This document shows positions 8,030 to 18,419 of a stretch of 64,000 nt of DNA, in pieces. The notes under the pieces are model-generated. The model saw only the letters and a program-made list of their open reading frames with translations, did no database searches and was not told where the DNA came from. The translations under genes and the position numbers were made by a program. The DNA comes from Acidovorax sp. (GTDB taxonomy: Bacteria; Pseudomonadota; Gammaproteobacteria; Burkholderiales; Burkholderiaceae_C). The stretch lies in assembly GCA_030692685.1 (NCBI GenBank), contig JAUXZO010000035.1, positions 1 to 64,000 on the forward strand. The letters are read 5' to 3'. Each line of letters begins with the position of its first letter. The stretch's first letter is position 1.

Positions 8030-8257
8030 ATGTCAGACGTCAACGACACCGCCAACATCCTCCAGCGCCTCGAAAGCCTCGAAATCAAGGCCAGCTTCAC
8101 TGAAGACCTGCTGGACCAGTTGAACATGACCATCTACCAGCAGCAGCAACTGATCGACCGGCTCACGCACGAGGTCATCCAGCTGCGGCAGCAGGCGCCC
8201 GAGGGTGGATCGAATGGTTCGCGCAATTTGCGCGATGAATTGCCGCCGCATTATTGA
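8030..8257 (+). CDS. slyX: SlyX family protein
   Basis: A small 75-residue coiled-coil protein: the stretch from residue 9 to 55 (LQRLESLEIKASF, then LNMTIYQQQQLIDRL) shows the heptad pattern and the conserved Q-rich segment of SlyX, and the C-terminus ends in DELPPHY, the typical PPHY tail. The function of SlyX is not established. It begins 7 bases after the aminotransferase stop and is probably co-transcribed with it. The start ATG 8030 was chosen because the homology begins there. Confidence 0.85.
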   Translation: MSDVNDTANILQRLESLEIKASFTEDLLDQLNMTIYQQQQLIDRLTHEVIQLRQQAPEGGSNGSRNLRDELPPHY

Positions 8258-8309
8258 AGAGAAAAAACGTTCGCCCACCGAACACGCGCTGATCGCACCG
8301 AGGCTGCCC

Positions 8310-8705
8310 ATGCAATTTCACACGCTTCACAAATCGGCGCTGTCTCTGTGCGCAGCGGGCGTGGCACTGCATCTCTACACCGCCTTTTTCAAGGCGGAGG
8401 GTGGCACAGGCGCCGCCGCCTTTCTCATCGGCTTGTTTCTCTGGTCTTGCACCCCTTACGCCATCGCTGCGGTGCTGGCATGGAGCCGTTGGGCGGCGTG
8501 GGGGCTGGGGGCTGCCGCAGCATGCCTGGCGGCGGATGTGTTCGTGCACTACACCGTCTTTGTCGCCCCGAAGGGATCGACCGCTGCGCTCGGCCTGCTG
8601 TTCATGCCGCTGTGGAACCTGGTTGCCATTGGGCCGGCGGGAGCGTCGTTGTTCTGGCTGGCGCACCGGATTTTTGCCCGCAGGCGCGGTGTTGAGGCTG
8701 ACTGA
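8310..8705 (+). CDS. Small integral membrane protein, unknown function
   Basis: I do not recognise this 131-residue protein. It has four hydrophobic segments at about residues 9-24, 34-54, 58-76 and 92-115, a short cytoplasmic-looking start (MQFHTLHKS) and a basic tail (RIFARRRG), which suggests a four-helix inner-membrane protein. I chose ATG 8310, which has GAGG about 8 bases upstream; a longer frame from 8205 would overlap slyX. It converges with the TetR gene, with three bases between the stops. Confidence 0.7.
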   Translation: MQFHTLHKSALSLCAAGVALHLYTAFFKAEGGTGAAAFLIGLFLWSCTPYAIAAVLAWSRWAAWGLGAAAACLAADVFVHYTVFVAPKGSTAALGLLFMPLWNLVAIGPAGASLFWLAHRIFARRRGVEAD

Positions 8706-8708
8706 GCT

Positions 8709-9341
8709 TCAGGCCCGCACCGTGCGCCACGCCGCAGCCGCCAGTTCGCTGCGGTAGATGTCCGGCGAGGGCAGACCACCCTTGCCTGAACGATCCGACA
8801 GCCATGCCCGGCAGTAGCTCTGCACGGGCCCCATCACCAGCGACGGCATCAACTCGCAAGGCAGGTCGCGCAGCGCCCCCGCTTGACGGTGGGGCTCGAA
8901 CCAGTCCACCAGCGCCTGGTTGCGACGCCTCGCTGCGTTGGCCAGATCGGGCGTGCGCGGGCCAGCGGCCACGGCGCCGCGGGCCTGGAACAGAAAACGC
9001 GCCTGTTCGGGCTGCGCCACTACCCAGTCCAGATAGCCCGTGACCAGGGCCAACACCCCAGCCTCCACACCCTTGGCTGCATCGAGCTGCGCCTGCACGC
9101 TGCGCGACTGGTCGTGAAATATGTCGAAGAACAGCGCCGCCACGATGCCGTCGCGGTTGCCAAAGTGGTGATAGATGCTGCCCACGCTGGCCCCGCAGCG
9201 GGCGCGCACGCCGTCGATGGTGACGGCGTCCACTCCGGCCTCGGCCGCGCAGGCGAGGGCTGCGTTGAGGATGTCCTGGCGGCGGTCGGTAGGGGCCTCG
9301 GCAGGGGTGGCGCAGGGGCTGGGGGTAATTCGGCTTGCCAT
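8709..9341 (-). CDS. TetR/AcrR family transcriptional regulator
   Basis: This 210-residue repressor has an N-terminal TetR helix-turn-helix (about residues 20-66) with RQDILNAALACAAE and the recognition part CGASVGSIYHHFGNRDGI. The C-terminal helical ligand domain is variable. It is divergent from fadH, and the 55-base spacer contains two TTCTAGAA palindromes, so it probably represses both itself and the dienoyl-CoA reductase gene and may respond to acyl-CoA or a related ligand. The N-terminal 17 residues are proline-rich and may not all be translated. Confidence 0.9.
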   Translation of the reverse strand: MASRITPSPCATPAEAPTDRRQDILNAALACAAEAGVDAVTIDGVRARCGASVGSIYHHFGNRDGIVAALFFDIFHDQSRSVQAQLDAAKGVEAGVLALVTGYLDWVVAQPEQARFLFQARGAVAAGPRTPDLANAARRRNQALVDWFEPHRQAGALRDLPCELMPSLVMGPVQSYCRAWLSDRSGKGGLPSPDIYRSELAAAAWRTVRA

Positions 9342-9350
9342 GGAGCCAGA

Positions 9351-11511
<2,161 letters not shown>

Positions 11512-11573
11512 GAGCCGCCACGGGATGGACAGCCACGGTGTGCAGAAAGCGCCCTGTTGTTGAGCAGGTACTT

Positions 11574-11668
11574 AAAAAAGTGAGCTGCTAGCGCTTGATT
11601 CTATTGGGTTTCAAATGGTTTTATATCTGAAACCCTTTATATTAAAGCGCTAGCAGCTCCTTTTTTGA
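11574..11668. repeat. Dispersed palindromic repeat, copy B (long double-arm palindrome)
   Basis: This copy lies between convergent fadH and the exonuclease gene. GAGCTGCTAGCGCTT (11583-11597) recurs as its exact reverse complement at 11646-11660, and inner arms GGGTTTCA and TGAAACCC pair as well, giving a long hairpin. An A-run precedes it and a T-run follows it, so it could terminate transcription from both sides. The arms match one half of the shorter copies. Confidence 0.8.
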
Positions 11669-11707
11669 TAGCTCTGCGGCTTCCCTGCATTCCATCTTCC
11701 CAACACG

Positions 11708-12361
11708 TCAGGTGGCAAGCTCCAGGGCGTTGAACACCCGCAGCGCTGCCCATGCATCGTTTGCTGCATAGACCAACTGGGCCTCGGTCAGCCGGGCGTT
11801 GGCCCAGTTCGAGGTAGCGGCCTTCTTGGACTTGAGGAAGCGCCGGTTGAACAACACGGCCACCGCGCCTTTCACGCCCATGTCCTTGCGGTAACCGCGC
11901 TGGCGGAAGACGGTGTTCAGCTCCAGCACGTCGGCCGGTTGCACGCCCAGTTTGTGCTGGATGCGCTTGGTGTCGTCCCCCAGGCCAAAGCCCGCCTTGG
12001 TCACGCCGCGCAGCGCCAGCAGTTCTGCCACGCGGGCGCGGCAACCGGGGTCGTGCAGCTGGAACACCCAGGCCGTGTCGAGCGTGGCCAGTTGCACGAT
12101 GTGGGGTCCGTCGGATTGCTCGCCCTGCACGAACGTGGGTTTGGATTCGGTGTCAAACCCCCAGGCGCTGGCCGCCGCCAAAACAGTGCAGGCCTTGTCG
12201 GCCTGCTCAGCGGTGGCGACGAGTGTGATGCGGTCAGTGCCCAGGCGCTCGAACGGCTCCAGCAGTGCGATCTGGTCCTTGTCTGGGGTGGGGAGCTGCC
12301 CGGAGCGCGGGTGCTGCGGGTGCGGTGGCGAGTTTTGCGGAGGAGGAGGGGATGCCGTCAT
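11708..12361 (-). CDS. 3'-5' exonuclease domain protein (RNase D-like, DEDDy)
   Basis: This is a single-domain DEDDy exonuclease of about 217 residues. The acidic motifs are in order: WGFDTES (ExoI, Asp and Glu), AGFGLGDDTKRI (ExoII) and YAANDAWAALRVF (ExoIII with the Tyr-x3-Asp signature). There is no HRDC domain, so it is not full-length RNase D. Its substrate may be RNA or DNA. Three ATGs lie close together (12394, 12370 and 12361); the last gives the start MTASPPPPQ, and none has a clear ribosome-binding site, so the start is uncertain. The N-terminal 35 residues are proline-rich. Confidence 0.82.
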   Translation of the reverse strand: MTASPPPPQNSPPHPQHPRSGQLPTPDKDQIALLEPFERLGTDRITLVATAEQADKACTVLAAASAWGFDTESKPTFVQGEQSDGPHIVQLATLDTAWVFQLHDPGCRARVAELLALRGVTKAGFGLGDDTKRIQHKLGVQPADVLELNTVFRQRGYRKDMGVKGAVAVLFNRRFLKSKKAATSNWANARLTEAQLVYAANDAWAALRVFNALELAT

Positions 12362-12469
12362 GCTGGGCATTGTGCCGTGGCAGGTGGGACGCACGCCTTT
12401 ACACCGGATCTTGGCTCGCGGCTCTCGCTCCCCGGGTTGCAGGCGTTTTTAGGGCGGCCGCGCGCGCCG

Positions 12470-13732
12470 TTACTCGTCAACCGGGTCTAGCGAAGCGATT
12501 TGGTCGCGCCCCCGGCGCTTGGCCAGATACAGCGCCTGGTCGGCGCGGTCGAGCATGTCGCGCAAGCTGCGGTCAGATTGGCGAAAGGCCCCCATGCCCA
12601 GGCTGGAGGTGATGCGGTAGGGGTTGGCCGCATCGTCCGTCAGCTGCAACGCGCGGATGCTGTTCATGATGCGCGTGGCTACTTCCATGCCCTCGGCCAG
12701 CGCGGTCAGTGGCAGCAGCACACCAAATTCTTCGCCGCCCAGGCGCCCCACGGCGTCGCTGGCGCGCAACTGGCTTTTGACGGCTTGGGCAAACTCCACC
12801 AGCGCGCGGTCGCCCTCCAGATGGCCAAAGCGGTCGTTGATCGATTTGAAGTGGTCCAAATCCAGCATCAGCAGCGTCAGCGGCTCTCCATTGCTGCGAG
12901 AGCGCTCGTACACGGCTTCGGCACATTCGAGAAAAGCGCGCCGGTTGGCCATGCCGGTGAGCATGTCGGTGGTGGCCAGCCGCTGCAGTTCGCGCTCCAG
13001 GTTTTTGCGCTGCGTCACGTCGCGGTAGACGCCCTCAACACCCCCAAAATTTCCCGCATGGTCGTACAGGGCGTGGCTGCTGATGGAGATGTCGATCACC
13101 GTGCCATCGCGCCGCACCATCTGGCCCGGAAAGTCGGACACCTCGCCTTTGTCCATGATGGCGACCTTGAACGCGTCGCGGTCGGCGCTGTGGGGGTAGT
13201 ACGACTCGGCGGTGCGGCCCTCGATCTCGTGCGGCTCGTAGCCCAGCACCCGCCGCACTCCCGGGCCCACGTGCTGAACGATGCCCAGCGCATCGGTGCG
13301 GTAGTACACGTCCTGCATGTTGTCGAACAGGCGGCGAAAATTCTGCTCGCTCTCGCGCAACTGGGCTTCTATCTCGCTCTGGTGGGTCATGTCCATGCCA
13401 CACATCAGTACGGCGGGGGCCCCGTCCCATTCCATCGCCACGCTGCTGATCAGCACCATGCGCAAGTTGCCGCGCACAGTGCGGATGCGGAATTCAGACG
13501 ATTTGTTGGGCCGCCCGCCCTGTTCGGGCACGGCCACGGCCTGGATGCGGTTGGTGGAGCGCACCTGGTCCATCGGGTGCACAAAATCGCCTGACATGCG
13601 GCCAATCAGGCTGTCGATGCTGGGTGCCTCCAGCAGCTCCATGCTGGCAGCGTTGGCAAAGCGAATGGCGCCCGCTTGCGTAACGAGCACCGCCGCTGGC
13701 AGCGCTTGCAGCAGACGGAGGTCGTGAAGCAT
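12470..13732 (-). CDS. Diguanylate cyclase with two PAS domains
   Basis: This cytoplasmic sensor enzyme makes cyclic di-GMP. Of about 420 residues, the first 115 form a PAS domain (LLQALPAAVLVTQAG), a second PAS-PAC unit covers about 125-255 (ESEQNFRRLFDNMQDVYYR to VEGVYRDVTQRK), and a GGDEF domain follows from about 260. The active site GGEEF is intact, and an RxxD inhibitory site (RASD) precedes it at the expected distance, so product inhibition is likely. No membrane segment is seen. I chose ATG 13732; a start at 13765 is also possible, and neither has a clear ribosome-binding site. Confidence 0.9.
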   Translation of the reverse strand: MLHDLRLLQALPAAVLVTQAGAIRFANAASMELLEAPSIDSLIGRMSGDFVHPMDQVRSTNRIQAVAVPEQGGRPNKSSEFRIRTVRGNLRMVLISSVAMEWDGAPAVLMCGMDMTHQSEIEAQLRESEQNFRRLFDNMQDVYYRTDALGIVQHVGPGVRRVLGYEPHEIEGRTAESYYPHSADRDAFKVAIMDKGEVSDFPGQMVRRDGTVIDISISSHALYDHAGNFGGVEGVYRDVTQRKNLERELQRLATTDMLTGMANRRAFLECAEAVYERSRSNGEPLTLLMLDLDHFKSINDRFGHLEGDRALVEFAQAVKSQLRASDAVGRLGGEEFGVLLPLTALAEGMEVATRIMNSIRALQLTDDAANPYRITSSLGMGAFRQSDRSLRDMLDRADQALYLAKRRGRDQIASLDPVDE

Positions 13733-13823
13733 GGGGCTTGGTGGTAACCAAAAGTAATGCACCATTGTGGCACTTTGGTGTGCTGCTGGGAATCCAGTTC
13801 TGTCACAAGCGCTACCATCGCCC

Positions 13824-14171
13824 ATGAGAAAAATTTTCCCACTCCACGTTGAAGGCAAGAACCGCGATCGCGTTCTAGAGGCCGTCAAGCACGAAATCCG
13901 TAAATACATCAAGCGCGAGCGCCGCCGCGATCTCCCCGAAGGCGCTGACTTCTGGGACTTTGACTGCCAGTTTGGCCGCACCAAAGAAGTGGCCCAGGTG
14001 GCCCACCTTTCTGCGCTGACCGGCCTCATCAACGAGGTGGCCGCCGAAGACGGCCCGCAGATCTACGTAGAAATCATCGCCAAGCCCGGCAAACGCACGC
14101 CACGCCCCGCGGGCGAGGCAGACCACAGCGACGCCGGTGACGATTTGGGTGGAGACGACGACGAGGTCTGA
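13824..14171 (+). CDS. Conserved hypothetical protein (DUF6172-like)
   Basis: A 115-residue protein with a basic N-terminal half (MRKIFPLHVEGKNRDRV, IRKYIKRERRR) and a very acidic tail (DDLGGDDDEV). Its composition and length suit the DUF6172 family, which from memory is widespread in Betaproteobacteria and has no known function. I chose ATG 13824, where the conserved-looking MRKIFPL begins; a longer frame from 13767 would run into the promoter region of the divergent diguanylate cyclase. It converges with the helicase gene. Confidence 0.65.
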   Translation: MRKIFPLHVEGKNRDRVLEAVKHEIRKYIKRERRRDLPEGADFWDFDCQFGRTKEVAQVAHLSALTGLINEVAAEDGPQIYVEIIAKPGKRTPRPAGEADHSDAGDDLGGDDDEV

Positions 14172-14222
14172 GGTTTCGCTGCGCCGCCAGTCAACGCTTG
14201 GCGACTGTTCCCGGCGATTTTG

Positions 14223-15488
14223 TCAGGCGCTTGGGTCGCCTTCTGGGGTTTGGGGTGCAGCGGCGCGCAGCTTGTCCTTCTTGCTGGGGCGCTTTCCCTT
14301 AACGCCGCCTGTACCCTGCGGGTCGGTGGCCGACGCCGGTGGGGCTGCCTCGGTGGGCTCAAACCCCACAATCTGTTCGCGTGGCAGGCTCAGATGCTGG
14401 CGTTTTTCGATCAGGCGGAAATGCGCTTCGGCATCCGCCATCACAAAACTTACCGCCACGCCGCTTTCGCCCGCACGGCCCGTGCGGCCGATGCGGTGCA
14501 CGTAGTCCACCGCAGAGCGGGGCAGGTCGTAATTGACCACCGCAGGCAACTGCGCAATGTCGATACCGCGCGATGCGAGATCGGTGGTCACCACCACCTG
14601 CCAGCGTTCGTCCTTGAACTCCTGCAAGACCTGCTTGCGCGCGCCCTGGCTCAGGCCGCCGTGGAAAGGGGTCGCAAAAATGCCGGCCTTGTACAGCTTT
14701 TCGGCCACATGCTCGGCAGCATATTGGGTGGCGACAAACACCAGTACACGCGACCAGTTGTGTTCCTTGATCAGGTGGCGCAGCAGCTGGGTGCGACGGA
14801 TCGCATCCACGGCAATGGCGCGTTGCTCGATGGAGGGCTCGTTGCCGGGTGTGTGGGGCACCTCCACGCGCACGGGGTTCTTCAGCAGGCCGTCGGCCAG
14901 GGCCTGCACGGCGGCAGGGAAGGTGGCAGAGAAGAACAGGTTTTGCCGCTGCGCTGGCAGCAGCGCCAGCACGCGCGTCAGCTCTTCGGTAAAGCCCAGG
15001 TCCAGCAGTCGGTCGGCTTCGTCCAGCACCAGGTGCGCCACCGAGCCCAGTCGCAAAGCGTTGTGCTCCACCAGGTCTAGCAGGCGGCCTGGGGTGGCCA
15101 CCACGATGTCGGCACCGCCCCGCAGGCCCAGCATTTGCGGGTTGATCGACACGCCGCCGAACACGATAGCCACCTTCAGCGGCTGCTGAAGATGCTGTGC
15201 CAGGCTGCGCAGCACCTCGCCTACCTGGGCCGCCAGTTCGCGCGTGGGCACCAGCACCAGTGCGCGCACCCGGCGTGGTCCACCGGGCGCGCTTAGCTGC
15301 AATTGCTGCAGCAAAGGAAGGGCAAAGGCGGCCGTCTTGCCCGAACCCGTCTGCGCGGCGCCCAACAGGTCGCCCCCCTGCAAGATGGCGGGGATCGCAC
15401 TGGCCTGAATGGGCGTGGGCGCGGCAAAGCCCGCTTTTTCTGCAGCGTGGACGAGGGCAGGGGAGAGACCGAGGGAGGCAAAGGGCAT
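14223..15488 (-). CDS. rhlE: DEAD-box ATP-dependent RNA helicase (RhlE type)
   Basis: This cytosolic RNA helicase of 421 residues has all the core motifs: Q motif (PTPIQASAIP), motif I (AQTGSGKT), Ia (PTRELAAQV), II (DEAD in VLDEADRLLDLGF), III (SAT in FFSATFP), IV to VI in the second RecA domain (TTDLASRGIDI and HRIGRTGRAG). The short basic C-terminus ending KGKRPSKKDKLRA fits RhlE. ATG 15488 gives the family-typical MPFASLGLSP start; the open frame continues upstream without a better start. Confidence 0.92.
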   Translation of the reverse strand: MPFASLGLSPALVHAAEKAGFAAPTPIQASAIPAILQGGDLLGAAQTGSGKTAAFALPLLQQLQLSAPGGPRRVRALVLVPTRELAAQVGEVLRSLAQHLQQPLKVAIVFGGVSINPQMLGLRGGADIVVATPGRLLDLVEHNALRLGSVAHLVLDEADRLLDLGFTEELTRVLALLPAQRQNLFFSATFPAAVQALADGLLKNPVRVEVPHTPGNEPSIEQRAIAVDAIRRTQLLRHLIKEHNWSRVLVFVATQYAAEHVAEKLYKAGIFATPFHGGLSQGARKQVLQEFKDERWQVVVTTDLASRGIDIAQLPAVVNYDLPRSAVDYVHRIGRTGRAGESGVAVSFVMADAEAHFRLIEKRQHLSLPREQIVGFEPTEAAPPASATDPQGTGGVKGKRPSKKDKLRAAAPQTPEGDPSA

Positions 15489-15750
15489 GGGCAGGGCGCT
15501 GAAGCGGCGCGCAGAGGGCACGCAAGGCAGCGCAAACGGAAAAGAATAGGCAGGATTGTCGCCGCAGTTGCCTGTGACGGGACACGGTCGTCCGTTCGGG
15601 GGTGCCACCCGGCGGGCGGGCTTGGGAGCCATACGGATAGACCTGGACGTGTGGGGTGCCGTTGAGAGGCGCTTTTGCGCGGCTTCATCGCCACCGATAA
15701 TTGGACCCCGTGCGGTTTCTGCCGTAGCTCATTCTTCTTTCAAAGCGCCC

Positions 15751-16221
15751 ATGGCCCTCACCCTTGATTCCTCTGCCATCACCCACGGCATCCAGCTGGC
15801 GGTGGCCCCTGTGTTTTTGCTCACGGCCGTGTCCGGCATGATCGGCGCGGTGGCCAGCCGACTGGCCCGCATCATCGACCGGGCCCGCGTGGTGGAGGAC
15901 CGCGCCCGTGCCAACACCGAACCGGAGTTTCTGGCCCGCGCCTACAGTGAGCTGGCCGATTTGCGTCTGCGCGGCCGGCTGGCCAATGGCTGCATCGGGC
16001 TGCTCACGTTCTGCGCGTTCTTGATTGGTATCACCATCATCTTGCTGTTTTTGGGGGAAACCACCAACTTCCAGTCCAACCGGTTGGCCGTGGCGGGCTT
16101 TCTGGCCGGGGTCGTTTCGTTTCTTTTGGCCCTCGTGTGTTTTCTGACGGAGACCCTTCTGGCGACCCGCTTACTCAACTTTCACATGCTGCAAAAAGAG
16201 GTGGAGGGGAAAACACCATGA
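15751..16221 (+). CDS. DUF2721 membrane protein
   Basis: A 156-residue protein with three hydrophobic segments at about residues 14-36, 82-104 and 112-135 and a charged loop after the first (RLARIIDRARVVEDR), the pattern of the DUF2721 family, whose function is unknown. The start ATG 15751 follows a 260-base gap from the helicase start. The stop overlaps the start of the next gene by four bases (ATGA), so the two are translationally coupled. Confidence 0.78.
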   Translation: MALTLDSSAITHGIQLAVAPVFLLTAVSGMIGAVASRLARIIDRARVVEDRARANTEPEFLARAYSELADLRLRGRLANGCIGLLTFCAFLIGITIILLFLGETTNFQSNRLAVAGFLAGVVSFLLALVCFLTETLLATRLLNFHMLQKEVEGKTP

Positions 16222-16580
16222 AGTCGCTCGCAGACCTGGGCGGCTTGGTGTATTCCACCGAATCAGGCCGCATGTGCCCCGACTGCCGACAACCCATAGC
16301 GCAGTGCACCTGCAAGCAGAACCGACCGTTGCCCACGGGCGATGGCATCGTGCGTGTGTCGCGTGAAACCAAGGGCCGTGGTGGCAAGGCTGTCACGCTG
16401 GTCAAGGGCGTGCTTGTGGACGCATCGGCCCTGGAGCAACTGGGCAAACAGCTCAAGGCCGCGTGCGGCAGCGGCGGCACGGTGAAGGACGGCGTGATCG
16501 AAGTGCAGGGCGACCATGTAGAACGCGTGATGGCCGCACTGCAGAAGCTGGGCCACAAGGTCAAGCGTGCGGGTGGGTGA
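16218..16580 (+). CDS. yciH: SUI1/eIF1-like translation factor YciH
   Basis: This 120-residue protein has an N-terminal four-cysteine cluster (MCPDCRQPIAQCTC, about residues 19-32) typical of bacterial YciH and a C-terminal SUI1 domain with RETKGRGGKAVTLVKG and GGTVKDGVIEVQGDH. The family is related to eukaryotic eIF1 and can influence start-site fidelity. ATG 16218 overlaps the preceding stop and is the only sensible start. The next gene begins four bases after this stop. Confidence 0.9.
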   Translation: MKSLADLGGLVYSTESGRMCPDCRQPIAQCTCKQNRPLPTGDGIVRVSRETKGRGGKAVTLVKGVLVDASALEQLGKQLKAACGSGGTVKDGVIEVQGDHVERVMAALQKLGHKVKRAGG

Positions 16581-16584
16581 ACCG

Positions 16585-16806
16585 ATGACGCTCATGGACC
16601 CGGACAAACTGCAGCGCCTTGTCACCTTGCAGATGCCGTATGGCAAATACAAGGGAACGGTGTTGGCCGATCTGCCCGGCAACTACCTCAACTGGTTTGC
16701 GCGCGAGGGTTTCCCCAAAGGCGAACTGGGGCAACTGCTGGCATTGATGCACGAAATCGATCACAACGGTCTTTCTGATCTATTGAAGCCGCTGCGAGGG
16801 CGATGA
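16585..16806 (+). CDS. DUF3820 family protein
   Basis: A small 73-residue protein carrying MPYGKYKGTVLADLPGNYLNWF, shown here in parts: MPYGKYKG (about residues 17-24) and LPGNYLNWFAREGF (about 29-42). This is the signature of DUF3820, a compact family with no firm function (one member was linked to quorum-controlled virulence). It ends KPLRGR. The start ATG 16585 follows yciH closely, so it is probably part of the same operon. Confidence 0.82.
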   Translation: MTLMDPDKLQRLVTLQMPYGKYKGTVLADLPGNYLNWFAREGFPKGELGQLLALMHEIDHNGLSDLLKPLRGR

Positions 16807-16885
16807 TGCGCTCTGCGTGGTGGCTACATGGCGATTTCGGCCAAAATCGCGTCCAATACCGAACAACAACACAGAGGGAAGTCAC

Positions 16886-17059
16886 ATGAAGGGCAACATT
16901 GCTGCGATCGTATTGGTGGTTCTGGGCGTATTTTTCCTGCTCACCAACCTGGGGCTCATCAGCATCAGCTTGCGAGAGCTGTTGCGAGTGTGGTGGCCTG
17001 TGGCGCTGATTGCGGTCGGCGTGGCCCTGTTTTTCACGCCTGGTTCCAAGGGGAAATAG
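16886..17059 (+). CDS. Small two-helix membrane protein (LiaI/LiaF-TM-like)
   Basis: This 57-residue protein has two hydrophobic helices (about residues 5-24 and 33-50) separated by a short loop with LRELLRVWWP, the pattern of the LiaF transmembrane or DUF5668 domain found in envelope-stress proteins. It has a clear ribosome-binding site (GAGGGA) about 8 bases before ATG 16886. The function of such stand-alone copies is unknown. A gap of 80 bases separates it from the previous gene. Confidence 0.72.
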   Translation: MKGNIAAIVLVVLGVFFLLTNLGLISISLRELLRVWWPVALIAVGVALFFTPGSKGK

Positions 17060-17142
17060 TCGGTATTTCTTCAACAAAGCTTGACCGCGGAGGTCGACGC
17101 TTAGCGCTCAGCGACGAAACCGAGCCTGGGCGGTGAGTTCGG

Positions 17143-17553
17143 TCACTCGCCGCGCGAGACAGCGAACGCCGGGTCACTGCCGAAATAACCGCGAAACAAG
17201 TTGCGCGCAATGCCATGCGCTGCCACCTGCAGGTCTTGTGCTACCTCTGGTGTAAATATCCGGTGGGTGTGTTGCTGCCACAAAGAGGTCCACGCGGCGA
17301 AGTGGGCAGGGGTGACGCCCTCCAGCGCCATGTGCTTGCCAAATACATCACCCTTGAAGCTGCGTGTACCCAGCACGACCGTGCTCCAGAAATCCACCAA
17401 CCGTTGCAGGTGTGCGTCCCACTGGCCCTGCAGGGCCTGTTCAAACACCGGCCCGAGCAACGGGTCCTGGCGCACATCACCATAGAAGCCGTGCACGAGC
17501 TGCGTGATGCTTTCCACGCTGGGGCCGGGCAGTGCAGTTGCTGGCAGATTCAT
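17143..17553 (-). CDS. Group III truncated haemoglobin
   Basis: This 136-residue haem protein of the truncated haemoglobin group III probably binds or detoxifies nitric oxide or oxygen. The distal tyrosine is in HGFYGDVRQD (B10 position), the proximal histidine in GVTPAHFAAW (F8), and the helix E region reads LVDFWSTVVLGTRSFKGD. ATG 17553 overlaps the ytfE stop by four bases (ATGA), so the two genes are coupled; the frame extends further upstream only into ytfE. Its linkage to ytfE and nsrR supports a role in nitrosative stress. Confidence 0.9.
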   Translation of the reverse strand: MNLPATALPGPSVESITQLVHGFYGDVRQDPLLGPVFEQALQGQWDAHLQRLVDFWSTVVLGTRSFKGDVFGKHMALEGVTPAHFAAWTSLWQQHTHRIFTPEVAQDLQVAAHGIARNLFRGYFGSDPAFAVSRGE

Positions 17554-18329
17554 GCCTGCTGGGTAGCTGCGTCGCTGCACGCGCAACCTGACGGGCCGCA
17601 GCCTTGCGAAGACGTCGGGCTGGCTTCGAACTGCGGGAAGAGCACGTTGTTTTCGAGGTGGATGTGGTTGATCAGGTCGTCGCCCAGTTGTGCAATGCCT
17701 GCGTAAAGCGCGCGCCAGGTATTGCAGGCGCCTTGAGGGGGCGTGGCGTCATTGGTAAGGGCATTTAGTTTGTCCAGTGCCTCGCCATGGCTCACATGTT
17801 CCGCGCGCAGCATGCCAATGGGCTGACCCACAAATGGGTTGCCGCCCGTCTTGAGCATGGGAAATAGCACCTGTTCTTCCTTGAGCATGTGCGAAAGCAA
17901 TTCCTCGTGCATGGATTCAAGATGGTCGGCCAGCCCGGCCGGGACTTGCGGGTTGTCGCGGTGCACGGCCTCGACGCGGCGGGCCATTCGGATCAGTTCG
18001 GGCAGTTGCTGGCGGTGCACCTCGTGGTAGCGCGCCAGGATGTGGTCGATGAGCGCGCTGGGTGATGTGGTCTCGGGCACGCTGTCGCTGCGCTGCAGGG
18101 CGGCCAGTTCCTTCAACACCACCGCGGCGTCCAAGCCCTTGTCCGACGCTGCCTTGGACAAACTGACCTGACCGCCACAGCAGAAATCCAGCTTGAGTCG
18201 GCGGAACACCGCCGTGGCGCCCGGAAGTTGCACGGCAATCTGACCGATCTGCTGGTCTGCGTGCAGCGTTGCATGCGGTGTTGAGGGGGTTTCTACCGAA
18301 GTTTGCAAGTGGTCTATGCGAGCGTTCAT
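17550..18329 (-). CDS. ytfE: Iron-sulfur cluster repair di-iron protein (RIC/YtfE/ScdA)
   Basis: This protein of 259 residues restores iron-sulfur clusters damaged by nitric oxide. The N-terminal DUF542 domain has the conserved LKLDFCCGG motif (about residues 46-54), and the C-terminal haemerythrin-like domain supplies the di-iron ligands (HILARYHEVH, HEELLSHMLKEE, EHVSHGE and HIHLENN). A cysteine-rich tail (GCGPSGCACSD) is extra. Two NsrR-like sites lie upstream, so transcription is probably induced by nitric oxide. It is followed by the coupled haemoglobin gene. Confidence 0.94.
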   Translation of the reverse strand: MNARIDHLQTSVETPSTPHATLHADQQIGQIAVQLPGATAVFRRLKLDFCCGGQVSLSKAASDKGLDAAVVLKELAALQRSDSVPETTSPSALIDHILARYHEVHRQQLPELIRMARRVEAVHRDNPQVPAGLADHLESMHEELLSHMLKEEQVLFPMLKTGGNPFVGQPIGMLRAEHVSHGEALDKLNALTNDATPPQGACNTWRALYAGIAQLGDDLINHIHLENNVLFPQFEASPTSSQGCGPSGCACSDAATQQA

Positions 18330-18341
18330 GGCAGTCCTTTA

Positions 18342-18364
18342 AAGATTCATATTGCGTGAATATT
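18342..18364. promoter_or_regulatory. NsrR-binding site candidate 1
   Basis: A 23-base imperfect palindrome with the 11-1-11 layout of NsrR sites begins AAGATTCATAT and ends GTGAATATT. The left half matches the known AAGATGCAT-type half-site closely. It lies 13 bases upstream of the ytfE start codon. Confidence 0.7.
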
Positions 18365-18373
18365 TTAACTTAT

Positions 18374-18396
18374 AAAATTCGCATGGTTAGAATCTT
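18374..18396. promoter_or_regulatory. NsrR-binding site candidate 2
   Basis: A second 23-base palindrome runs from AAAATTC to GAATCTT and lies 24 bases before the nsrR start codon. It is well placed for autoregulation of nsrR, while site 1 would control ytfE and the haemoglobin gene. Confidence 0.6.
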
Positions 18397-18419
18397 TTAA
18401 TTGACCTAGAGCAAACGCC

